A stretch of 11,632 bases of DNA from an uncultured Eubacteriales bacterium. Lineage in GTDB: Bacteria; Bacillota; Clostridia; Christensenellales; UBA1242. Below are positions 5,637-11,110 of the stretch, one piece after another. The notes under the pieces were generated by a model that did no database searches, was not told where the DNA came from, and was given only the letters and a program-made list of their open reading frames with translations. Numbering within the stretch: the first letter of the stretch is position 1; the number at the start of each line of letters is the position of its first letter. The stretch is taken from the NCBI GenBank assembly GCA_948512295.1, contig CAOQRA010000034.1, forward strand, positions 1-11,632, given 5' to 3'. The position numbers and the translations under genes are program-made.

Positions 5637-7673
5637 CTAGAAGCGGTCAAACGGATTTCTTGGTTTGAGCACCAATTTATTTCTTTCCACAATATCATAG
5701 TGCACTTTATCATAGTCAAGAGTTTTTGCAATACCTATTGGTGGCTGCGCTGGAGCTTTTTTCATGCATGCAGTGTTCCAGAAAGGAGTCATCTCTTCCA
5801 TAATTATTTTTTCACGGAAAAGTTTTACAACAACTGTCCATTGAGGCAAACTGCGCAATGTCTCTTTTTCCACAAGGTTACGACGGTGTCTTTGAGTAGA
5901 TATGCTTGTAGATTCACTTTCGTTGTCTTTACCCTTTTGTTTGGTTTTGTTTTCTTCCTCTGTAAATACAGTGATTTGACCGCACGAGTCTGAGAAAGAT
6001 TGAACGGTATCTTGGTCTTCGGAGCCAAGGAAGACTTGCATTTGAAAGCCGCCTAGAATATTTTTAGCCTTTTCTGGGCCATAGAGCACATCAAGCTGCT
6101 TAAATGCTTGCAAAATGATTTCAATACGTATATTTCTTGAACGAGCGACATTCATCATCTTATCAAAATCTTGGAATGGAGGCATATTACCAAACTCATC
6201 CAAAATGAAGTAAACTTGACGTTTGAGTTTGCCTGCATTGCCTTTATCATCTCTTGTTCTGTTTGCAATATCAACAAGTTCGCTGTAAAGTTGTTGAATA
6301 CAAAGTACACCAAGTGGGTGACGCTCTGCCTTATGGTCTGGAATACGAACAAAGAAAGCTGTTGGGCGCTCTGGGATATCAGCAAAATTTACATCAGTTC
6401 CGCTGGTCATATATTGAATACCATCATCAGCAAGAGTTTTTCCAAGGCTGGAACCTAGTGTACCTAAATATGATTTCATTGTCGTAGGACTAGTGTAACA
6501 TATGGTTGCCATAAGGTCACGCACACTTGAGCGTACTGGATCACGTCCTTCAGAATATTTAGCAAGAGTTGCAAGGACTGCATCACCGCCATCTCTTTTC
6601 ATTGCAATTTTGTAAAGGTTGTAAAAATTGAACTTGTCAAGTGTCATTCCAAGCCGTGGGTCACGACTGTCTTCAAGCATGCCTTGCATAATTCCTGTGA
6701 TAAGGTCTTGGCAACCTTGCGGCCAAGATGGCTCTTTTGTGTCTGGAAAAATTGGAATAAGCGAGATGGCTATATTTCTCAATTTTGATTTAGCCTCTGT
6801 TTCAAGTTGATTTTTCCTGCCGTCAAGTTCCTTTTTCAAAAGCTCTTCATTAGGAAATGCAAGCCCCTCAAAACCAAACCATGAATCGCCATAGCTTGCA
6901 CCATCTAAATCTTCTGAAGGAAGCTCTTTAAACCCAGCATCTGCCGGTTTACAATTTGAATATTTTTTAACTTCCTTAGCAAGATTTCCTGCTCGCTGAT
7001 AAAGTTTGAATGCTGGCTCCATAGGATTCCATCGTGATGAAGAATACGGGTCCTCAAGGTTTAATACTACGACATTATAACCTTCTTCTTTAAGAATATT
7101 GGCGTTCAACTCATAAAGCTCGCCCTTAGGATCGGTAATTACAATGGAAGGCTTTTCTTTAGAGTGCGCCAAAATTCTAATTGTTGGACAAGCAAAAATT
7201 TGCGTTTTACCAGTACCAGTAGTACCAATAACCAGTGCATGCGTTTCATATTTCATGCTGATATTGTATTTTCCATTTTCCATCTTATATCTAAACGGAA
7301 AGCCAGTCTTTGAAATTGTGGGAAGTTTGTCCCAAGTCGTGCTGATAAAATTAGGGTTACCTTTAATGTAGTCTACTGTGGCTAAAGTAGAGTCCGTTTC
7401 TACATTAATTTTACTCCCCTCTGCTGTTTCACCTTCATTTTTCTTTTTATTGTCTTTTTTGCCCTTTGATGCGATACCAGCGGCAAAGCCCCCTAAAAGA
7501 CCTATCGCTGCACAAATTAAAGCAATAGTGTTTGTAAAAGACGCTGACAAGTTTCTGCCCGTTTGCGTAAAGTAAGCAATCGCCACTCCCGCCGCATAGC
7601 CCACAACAAGCAAACAAGCCATCCAAATTAAAGTTTTTTCAAATTTACTCATGCTTCCACTTTTTTTACTCAT
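5637..7673 (-). CDS. VirD4/TraG-type coupling ATPase (type IV secretion coupling protein)
   Basis: This 678-residue protein matches the T4CP plan. Two N-terminal membrane helices (about 14-35 and 46-67) come first, then a lysine-rich linker and a large cytoplasmic ATPase. Walker A is GTTGTGKT (150-157), with the family motif DPKGELYE at 181-188. Walker B is FILDEFGNMP (489-498, Asp492/Glu493), followed by the TraM-recognition-type segment ILQAFKQLDVLYG (520-532). Such proteins form hexameric pumps that hand relaxase-bound DNA or proteins to a type IV secretion channel. The start at 7673 has AAAGGTG a few bases upstream. Promoter and terminator are private, so it is a single-gene unit. No relaxase, VirB4 or other transfer gene lies in the window, so a conjugative role is not shown. 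The gene is intact in every motif I could check. Confidence 0.9.
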   Translation of the reverse strand: MSKKSGSMSKFEKTLIWMACLLVVGYAAGVAIAYFTQTGRNLSASFTNTIALICAAIGLLGGFAAGIASKGKKDNKKKNEGETAEGSKINVETDSTLATVDYIKGNPNFISTTWDKLPTISKTGFPFRYKMENGKYNISMKYETHALVIGTTGTGKTQIFACPTIRILAHSKEKPSIVITDPKGELYELNANILKEEGYNVVVLNLEDPYSSSRWNPMEPAFKLYQRAGNLAKEVKKYSNCKPADAGFKELPSEDLDGASYGDSWFGFEGLAFPNEELLKKELDGRKNQLETEAKSKLRNIAISLIPIFPDTKEPSWPQGCQDLITGIMQGMLEDSRDPRLGMTLDKFNFYNLYKIAMKRDGGDAVLATLAKYSEGRDPVRSSVRDLMATICYTSPTTMKSYLGTLGSSLGKTLADDGIQYMTSGTDVNFADIPERPTAFFVRIPDHKAERHPLGVLCIQQLYSELVDIANRTRDDKGNAGKLKRQVYFILDEFGNMPPFQDFDKMMNVARSRNIRIEIILQAFKQLDVLYGPEKAKNILGGFQMQVFLGSEDQDTVQSFSDSCGQITVFTEEENKTKQKGKDNESESTSISTQRHRRNLVEKETLRSLPQWTVVVKLFREKIIMEEMTPFWNTACMKKAPAQPPIGIAKTLDYDKVHYDIVERNKLVLKPRNPFDRF

Positions 7674-7694
7674 AATTTCACCTTTATTAACATT

Positions 7695-7723
7695 AGAATA
7701 GCATTTTTTACATAAAATATCAA
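7695..7723 (-). promoter_or_regulatory. Promoter of the coupling-protein gene
   Basis: On the minus strand the boxes are TTGATA (7718-7723), a 17-bp spacer, and TATTCT (7695-7700) preceded by TGC, which makes an extended -10. The start point would be near 7688, about 15 bases before the ATG. Confidence 0.6.
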
Positions 7724-7867
7724 ATAAATATAGTAAATATCGACAAATAAATTGTTAAAAACTCTTCTATTTTAAAAACTTAGCGCATTTAACACCACCC
7801 TTCTGAAAAACATATTTGTATAAACAAGCAGAGAAATAGATTTGTTAAAAATTTTTATAATATTTTC

Positions 7868-7896
7868 TTTACAAAACTAGTTGATAAGGTTATAAT
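7868..7896 (+). promoter_or_regulatory. Promoter facing the tRNA-Arg locus
   Basis: TTTACA (7868-7873), 17 bp, TATAAT (7891-7896). The start point would be near 7903, about 30 bases before the decayed tRNA copy and about 230 before the intact tRNA. I see no comparable promoter directly in front of the intact gene (8097-8130), so this is the best candidate to transcribe it. Confidence 0.7.
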
Positions 7897-7933
7897 AAAA
7901 TAGCAAAAGTTTGATTACCTAAATTCAATTTAT

Positions 7934-7975
7934 GCTCTCGTGGCGAGCATGGATAGCACAATGGTCTTCGGAACC
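7934..7975 (+). pseudogene. Decayed copy of the tRNA-Arg 5' half
   Basis: The acceptor strand plus adjoining bases (GCTCTCGTGG, 7934-7943) and a 27-base stretch (7949-7975) are identical to the intact tRNA at 8131-8171, including the anticodon loop. The D-stem bases TGTA are replaced by CGAGC, destroying the D-stem. The copy stops after the first three bases of the 3' anticodon strand, so there is no normal T-arm or acceptor 3' strand. The altered bases create GGCGAGCA (7942-7949), which pairs perfectly with TGCTCGCC (7976-7983) just past the break. It cannot make a normal tRNA. Confidence 0.75.
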
Positions 7976-8073
7976 TGCTCGCCTTGTCAAAAGATTGACG
8001 CTTCAAGTTTTTCAAACTTTCCGCTAACACTTTTGACGGCTCCGCTCCCACAAAATGTCATACATTTTGCGGG
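7976..8073. repeat. Hairpin-rich insert next to the decayed tRNA
   Basis: This non-coding block has nested hairpins: GTCAAAAG (7986-7993) / CTTTTGAC (8030-8037), AAGTTT / AAACTT (8005-8019), and CAAAATGT / ACATTTTG (8051-8069) with CCC/GGG outside it. The CTCCCACAAAATG portion resembles CTTCCCACAAATG in the repeat at 4621-4766, and both blocks contain GACGCTT. I take it as a relative of that repeat family. Its junction with flanking DNA on the right is not sharp. Confidence 0.45.
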
Positions 8074-8130
8074 TTCCCTGATTACCGAACAAATGGCTTT
8101 TCAGTTACAACTAAAAATTAAAAAAACTAT

Positions 8131-8205
8131 GCTCTCGTGGTGTAATGGATAGCACAATGGTCTTCGGAACCATTTGTTCGGGTTCGAGTCCTGACGGGAG
8201 CACCA
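8131..8205 (+). tRNA. tRNA-Arg (anticodon UCG)
   Basis: All arms can be drawn: acceptor GCTCTCG / CGGGAGC, D-arm GTGT / GCAC with GG and the arginine-type A20 in the loop, anticodon stem ATGGT / ACCAT, and T-stem TCGGG / CCTGA with TTCGAGT loop. The anticodon loop CTTCGGA has TCG at 8164-8166 and would read CGA. Discriminator A (8202) and CCA (8203-8205) are encoded. The usual terminator does not follow directly: a Nudix gene starts 36 bases later. A similar terminator sequence is found at 9047-9075. No promoter is visible in the 30 bases before the gene. Confidence 0.95.
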
Positions 8206-8231
8206 AATATATTGTATAAAAAGTCTTTTTT
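8201..8231 (+). repeat. Left direct repeat at the tRNA-Arg 3' end
   Basis: From the last tRNA bases onward the sequence CAAATATATTGTA (8204-8216) followed by AAAAGTCTTTTTT recurs at 9032-9060 with few differences. Here the second arm of the terminator hairpin (AAAGGC) is missing, so the hairpin is broken and transcription could continue into the Nudix gene. Confidence 0.6.
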
Positions 8232-8241
8232 GAGAGGGTAT

Positions 8242-8754
8242 ATGGAAGAAATGTTGGATACCTATGATGTAAACGGTAATTTTCTTGGATGCAAATCGAG
8301 AACTTTTTGTCATAGTGAAAATGCTAATTGTTATCATAATGCAGTATGGATTTTAATTAAAAATAAAAATGGAAAAATCTTGATTCATAAGCGTGCTATG
8401 ACAAAGAAGGACAATCCTGGCAAATGGAATGAAAGTGCCGTTTCTGGTCATGTAGATGCTGGCGAAACACTTTTGCAGGCTTGTATTAGGGAAACGCAAG
8501 AAGAACTAGGCATACACACAACCCCAAAAGACGTTTTGTTTTTAGGAAGATTTTTAAATCAGGAAGGCTGGGAGTTTGGAAACATATTTTTATTAACTAT
8601 AAATTTAACGCTTAATGAAATAATTTTCGATAAAACAGAAATAGAGCAAATTAAATATGTTTCTTACAGAGAATTTATCAAACTATTATATTCCCCCGGT
8701 TTTTGTGATGAGCCAAAAGGATATAAAGATTTTATAGCTAATGTAATTAAATAA
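8242..8754 (+). CDS. Nudix hydrolase
   Basis: This 170-residue protein has a clear Nudix box at 69-91 fitting GX5EX7REUXEEXGU: Gly69, Glu75, Arg83-Glu84, Glu87-Glu88, Gly90-Ile91. Residue 85 is Thr, not the usual aliphatic. The N-terminus (LDTYDVNGNFLG) and the HNAVWILIKNKNGKILIHKR segment (32-51) match the IPP-isomerase-like/YfcD branch of Nudix enzymes, which cleave nucleoside-diphosphate-linked compounds. The substrate cannot be assigned. I prefer ATG 8242, with GAGAGGG (8232-8238) close upstream. ATG 8251 is possible, and a TTG at 8212 would overlap the direct repeat. It starts 36 bases after tRNA-Arg without its own obvious promoter, suggesting read-through from the tRNA transcript. Related repeats flank the segment. 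Confidence 0.88.
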   Translation: MEEMLDTYDVNGNFLGCKSRTFCHSENANCYHNAVWILIKNKNGKILIHKRAMTKKDNPGKWNESAVSGHVDAGETLLQACIRETQEELGIHTTPKDVLFLGRFLNQEGWEFGNIFLLTINLTLNEIIFDKTEIEQIKYVSYREFIKLLYSPGFCDEPKGYKDFIANVIK

Positions 8755-8763
8755 TTTTCATTC

Positions 8764-8815
8764 TCGCAAAATTAAAAATCTATCGCAAAATCAAAAACTC
8801 GTCGCATAATCAAAC
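8764..8815. repeat. 19-bp tandem motif TCGCAAAATyAAAA, with scattered copies downstream
   Basis: TCGCAAAAT starts at 8764 and 8783, and TCGCATAAT at 8802, exactly 19 bp apart, each followed by (T/C)AAA. Further single copies are TCGCAAAAT at 8908 and 9248 and TCGCATTAT at 8982. The region is non-coding. The regular spacing looks like an array of protein-binding sites or a degenerate tandem repeat. No binding protein is identified. Confidence 0.55.
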
Positions 8816-8925
8816 TTTGATTTTTTAAGGCTAAAATTTTTGATTTAGTTTACGTATCATTTTGATATTTTGATTTTTTATGATAAAATAGAAGAAATCA
8901 AAATGTGTCGCAAAATATCATAGAT

Positions 8926-8990
8926 ATAATGCTTCCTCGCTCACTTGTGATTTTATGCAAGCATAATCACAGTTCGACTCGTCGCATTAT
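8926..8990. repeat. 65-bp nested palindrome
   Basis: The outer arms are ATAATGC (8926-8932) / GCATTAT (8984-8990). The inner arms are TGTGATT (8946-8952) / AATCACA (8965-8971), continuing with ATGC-AA-GCAT after a two-base bulge. The segment between them is GC-richer (CTTCCTCGCTCAC) than the flanks. It could form a long hairpin or cruciform and looks like another small palindromic repeat unit. It encodes no protein. Confidence 0.6.
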
Positions 8991-9029
8991 CAAAACGAAG
9001 AAATCAAAAAATACTTCGTTTAGTGTTGA

Positions 9030-9060
9030 CACAAATATATTGTAACAAAAGTCTTTTTTT
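9030..9060 (+). repeat. Right direct repeat matching the tRNA-Arg 3' flank
   Basis: CAAATATATTGTA (9032-9044) followed by CAAAAGTCTTTTTTT matches 8204-8231. It lies about 828 bp from the first copy, with the Nudix gene between. Unlike the left copy it runs into a complete terminator hairpin. Confidence 0.6.
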
Positions 9061-9075
9061 AGAAAGGCTTTTTTT
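9047..9075 (+). terminator. Terminator, probably the original one of tRNA-Arg
   Basis: AAAAGTCTTT (9047-9056), loop TTTTAG, AAAGGCTTTT (9063-9072, one G-T pair), then further T. Its left arm is shared with sequence right after tRNA-Arg, which lacks the right arm. It may now end the tRNA-Nudix transcript. Confidence 0.65.
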
Positions 9076-9148
9076 ATTGCAAAAACCACAATATACAGTG
9101 TTTTTTGAGTATTTAATCACTGCATACAGATATGACAATTTTTGAGAT

Positions 9149-9177
9149 TTGAAATTTGGCAATTTCAAGTCTTTTTT
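9149..9177 (+). other. Terminator-like hairpin without an obvious gene
   Basis: TTGAAATT (9149-9156), loop TGGC, AATTTCAA (9161-9168), then GTC and six T. No open frame precedes it closely. It may be a remnant of a lost gene unit or a second terminator. Confidence 0.4.
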
Positions 9178-9203
9178 CAAAATACAAAAGTTTTGATTTT
9201 TTT

Positions 9204-9340
9204 GATTTTTTGCCCAAAATTTTGATTTTTTATCAAAAAATTGGCTGTCGCAAAATTAAAACTTCAAAAATCAAAACTGACCACCGAAATAATCAAAAAT
9301 AATCAAAATAAATCAAAAAATCAAAATTTGGGGCAAAATC
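9204..9340. repeat. Long AT-rich inverted repeat abutting a promoter
   Basis: The 28 bp at 9204-9231 recur in inverted form at 9313-9340. The arms share GATTTT, a GCCC block, and AAATTTTGATTTTTT, with a two-base length difference. Between them lie dense ATCAAAA / TTTTGAT motifs and an inner hairpin TTTTGAT-TTTTT-ATCAAAA. The right arm meets the PEBP promoter module at 9340. No transposase is present. This repeat, the 19-bp array, the 65-bp palindrome and the tRNA-flank repeat fill the 660 bp between the Nudix and PEBP genes. I see no coding potential there. Confidence 0.6.
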
Positions 9341-9370
9341 GATACAGATTGCAAAGAGTTGTGGTATAAT
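9340..9370 (+). promoter_or_regulatory. Repeated promoter module, copy 1 (PEBP gene)
   Basis: A 31-bp block ends in GAGTTGTGGTATAAT, an extended -10 (TGG-TATAAT, -10 at 9365-9370). It differs from copy 2 at one base (9349). The -35 region (GATACAG) is weak, as is common with extended -10 promoters. The predicted leader of the PEBP gene is about 40 bases. Confidence 0.75.
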
Positions 9371-9416
9371 AAGTATGCTGATAAAGCGATAAATAATAAT
9401 TTAGCGGGAGTTACTT

Positions 9417-9875
9417 ATGGAGCAGTTAAAATTCAGTTTGCCCGATTTTACGAATGGAAATACATTTCCTGTTGATTATACGGGTAGGGGCAAAGATATA
9501 TCGCCCGAAATTGTAATAGAGAATTTATCCGAGAGCGCAAAAACGCTTGCCGTTACATTGGAAGATATAAGCCATCCGATTAAGAATTTTACGCATTGGG
9601 TTATTTGGAATATTCCTGCCACAAGCAAGATAGAAAAGGCTATTCCGAAATGTAAGAGCGTTGCGGAGTCAGGTGCAGTACAGGGCGTGGCATACGGTAT
9701 GCACAGATACGCAGGTCCGAAACCGCCGAATGGTAAAACACATAAATATCGAATTACAGTATATTCATTGGATTGTTCTTTGGAATTGACTGCAAGTAAA
9801 AGAAAAAAACATTTACTCAAAAGAGCCGAAAATCACATATTGCAAAAAGGCTCACTTGAATATAGTTTTGAATAA
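9417..9875 (+). CDS. PEBP / YbhB-YbcL family protein (Raf-kinase-inhibitor-like)
   Basis: This 152-residue, single-domain protein covers the full PEBP fold. It has the N-terminal YTGRGKDISPEI (21-32), the ligand-site strand LEDISHP (48-54, in place of the family's DPDAP-like motif), HWVIWNIP (60-67), and the signature GPKPPNGKTHKY (100-111). Bacterial members are cytosolic or periplasmic small-molecule-binding proteins of poorly known role. No signal peptide is present here, so it should be cytosolic. The start at 9417 has GGGAG (9406-9410) 6 bases upstream. It stands as a single-gene unit with promoter module copy 1 in front and weak terminator hairpins behind. Confidence 0.9.
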   Translation: MEQLKFSLPDFTNGNTFPVDYTGRGKDISPEIVIENLSESAKTLAVTLEDISHPIKNFTHWVIWNIPATSKIEKAIPKCKSVAESGAVQGVAYGMHRYAGPKPPNGKTHKYRITVYSLDCSLELTASKRKKHLLKRAENHILQKGSLEYSFE

Positions 9876-9929
9876 CAAAAAGTCGAGATTTTAAACGAAA
9901 ATAAATAAATTTTAATTTATTAATGCTTA

Positions 9930-9966
9930 TAATTACATTGTAATTACGAGCAAAGGTTTGTGATTT
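9930..9966 (+). terminator. Degenerate terminator after the PEBP gene
   Basis: Two overlapping hairpins are visible. One is TAATTAC-ATT-GTAATTA (9930-9946). The other is AATTACGA (9942-9949) pairing with TTGTGATT (9958-9965), with two wobble pairs and a GCAAAGGT loop. The second is a worn version of the terminator at 10274-10304, but the T-run is interrupted (TTTATTATAAG), so termination may be weak. Confidence 0.5.
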
Positions 9967-9977
9967 ATTATAAGAAC

Positions 9978-10008
9978 CGATACAGAATGCAAAGAGTTGT
10001 GGTATAAT
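9978..10008 (+). promoter_or_regulatory. Repeated promoter module, copy 2 (DUF3781 gene)
   Basis: The 31-bp block ends in GAGTTGTGGTATAAT, with -10 at 10003-10008. It directly follows the degenerate terminator. The start point is predicted near 10015, giving a leader of only about 15 bases. Confidence 0.75.
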
Positions 10009-10029
10009 TATCTTATGGGAGCAGGAAAA

Positions 10030-10275
10030 ATGGATAAACAAATTTTAATTGACAACATAGACTTAGTTCATACAACAGATATGGGAGTCGATAGAATTAA
10101 AAGAAATTTGAAACTCGACACCAATGATGTGGTTGAGTATTGCAAACAAAAAGTTTTGGATAAGAATTGCAGGATTTATAGACAAGGTAAAAATTGGTAT
10201 TGTGAAATTGAGGATATAGTTATCACAATCAATGCTTATAGTTACACAATAATCACAGCACACAAAATAAAGTAA
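10030..10275 (+). CDS. DUF3781 domain protein
   Basis: This small soluble protein of 81 residues matches the DUF3781 family as I know it. The N-terminal part (about 10-30) contains VHTTDMGVDRIKRNL, the centre has DVVEYCKQKVLDKNC, and the C-terminus has the conserved NAYSYTIITAHKIK. The function of the family is unknown. The ATG at 10030 is preceded by GGGAG (10017-10021). An upstream TTG in frame (9997) lies inside the promoter and cannot be the start. It is a single-gene unit flanked by promoter module copy 2 and a strong hairpin terminator. Confidence 0.88.
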   Translation: MDKQILIDNIDLVHTTDMGVDRIKRNLKLDTNDVVEYCKQKVLDKNCRIYRQGKNWYCEIEDIVITINAYSYTIITAHKIK

Positions 10276-10304
10276 AATCACGAGCAAAGTTTCGTGATTT
10301 TTTT
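10274..10304 (+). terminator. Terminator of the DUF3781 gene
   Basis: AAAATCACGA (10274-10283), loop GCAAAGTT, TCGTGATTTT (10292-10301), then T. It overlaps the TAA stop. Stem and loop are closely related to the hairpins at 9942-9965 and 11042-11067. Confidence 0.85.
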
Positions 10305-10386
10305 GTTGCGTAAGCATAAAATCAAGCAAAAAGAATACAAAAACATAAAAATCCTACGGTTCGTGGGGGTAATTTTCGATTGAAGT

Positions 10387-10396
10387 GTGATAGAAT
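10387..10396 (+). promoter_or_regulatory. Probable extended -10 promoter of the XRE gene
   Basis: TGTGATAGAAT holds a TG one base before TAGAAT (10391-10396). No clear -35 box is present. The start point near 10403 would lie inside or next to AGGAGG (10403-10408), a very short leader. It differs from the repeated 31-bp module of the neighbouring units. The rest of the gap 10305-10386 shows nothing I can name. Confidence 0.45.
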
Positions 10397-10416
10397 AATT
10401 ACAGGAGGCGAGAAAA

Positions 10417-11028
10417 ATGGATTTAAGAGTTTCTGGAAAGTTTATTGCTGAGCAAAGAAAGGCAAAGGGGTTGACGCAAGTTAAACTTGCAGAAATTTTG
10501 CATGTCAGCGAAAAGACGATATCAAAATGGGAGTGTGGAAATGGCTTCCCAGATACAACATTGATGTTACCTTTATGTGAAGCGTTGGACATTTCCGCAA
10601 ATGAATTGTTGTCAGGAAGAAAATTAGTTGGCAGTGAATATAAAAAACAAGCAGAGCAAAATATTGTTGTATTAAAGATGCAACAGGAACAGAGCTCAAA
10701 ATTTTTGTTAGCCATTGAAAATGTGCTTGGGTATATGAGTTCTATTTCCTTTATAATTTTAATTTTTGTTGCGTCATTTTGTGACCTCGCAACTGGCTGG
10801 AAAATTGCATTGATTTGCATTGGGTTGGTTGAGTTTTTAGTGGGCATTCATTTCTGCTTGCGAATTGAAAAAGATGCAGGCTACTATGAATGTGCATGCT
10901 GTCATAACAAATATATTCCCACCTATAAGCAGGTTGTTATGTCTATGCATTATGGCAGAACAAGATATATGAAATGCCCAAAGTGTGGCAAAAGGTCATG
11001 GAGCAAAAAAGTTGTCAAAAATGATTAA
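10417..11028 (+). CDS. XRE-family regulator with two membrane helices and a zinc ribbon
   Basis: This is a 203-residue, three-part protein. A Cro/C1-type helix-turn-helix (about 6-62) includes LTQVKLAEILHVSEKTISKWE (20 onward, split by the turn near 30). A linker (about 68-100) leads to two hydrophobic segments (about 105-123 and 128-147), likely a membrane hairpin. The C-terminal zinc ribbon has Cys159/Cys162 and Cys187/Cys190 (CPKCGK). The arrangement suggests a membrane-tethered regulator. What it senses and which genes it controls are unknown. The start has AGGAGG (10403-10408) 8 bases upstream. It is a single-gene unit followed by a terminator related to those of its neighbours. Confidence 0.88.
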   Translation: MDLRVSGKFIAEQRKAKGLTQVKLAEILHVSEKTISKWECGNGFPDTTLMLPLCEALDISANELLSGRKLVGSEYKKQAEQNIVVLKMQQEQSSKFLLAIENVLGYMSSISFIILIFVASFCDLATGWKIALICIGLVEFLVGIHFCLRIEKDAGYYECACCHNKYIPTYKQVVMSMHYGRTRYMKCPKCGKRSWSKKVVKND

Positions 11029-11041
11029 GAACAAAAAAATG

Positions 11042-11071
11042 AAATCACGAACATTGTTTCGTGATTTTTTT
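11042..11071 (+). terminator. Terminator of the XRE gene
   Basis: AAATCACGAA (11042-11051), loop CATTGT, TTCGTGATTT (11058-11067), then T. The stem is almost the same as in the DUF3781 terminator, though the genes are unrelated. Confidence 0.85.
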
Positions 11072-11079
11072 ATAAAAAC

Positions 11080-11110
11080 CGATGCAGAATGCAAAGAGCT
11101 GTGGTATAAT
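11080..11110 (+). promoter_or_regulatory. Repeated promoter module, copy 3 (ferredoxin gene)
   Basis: The 31-bp block ends in GAGCTGTGGTATAAT, with -10 at 11105-11110. It differs from copy 2 at two positions. It starts 9 bases after the XRE terminator. The predicted start point near 11117 leaves a leader of about 10 bases with AGGG at its very 5' end. Confidence 0.75.

Noticed and set aside
8212..8241. TTG at 8212 as the Nudix start
   Set aside because: It lies in the repeat shared with 9041 and has no ribosome binding site. ATG 8242 gives the expected N-terminus.
8101..8337. Minus-strand frame across tRNA-Arg and the Nudix start
   Set aside because: It overlaps a well-formed tRNA and a supported gene on the other strand.
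5637..9075. An integrative conjugative element anchored at tRNA-Arg
   Set aside because: Only the coupling ATPase is present, and it lies outside the repeats at the tRNA. No integrase or relaxase is seen in the window.
8755..9340. CRISPR array in the repeat-rich gap
   Set aside because: Repeats are short, degenerate and partly inverted, spacers are not of uniform length, and no cas gene is present.
9997..10029. TTG at 9997 as the DUF3781 start
   Set aside because: It lies inside the promoter, upstream of the -10 box. ATG 10030 has a good ribosome binding site and the family N-terminus.
9340..11110. Integron cassette array
   Set aside because: No attC-like core sites and no integron integrase were seen. 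The shared blocks are promoters and terminators.
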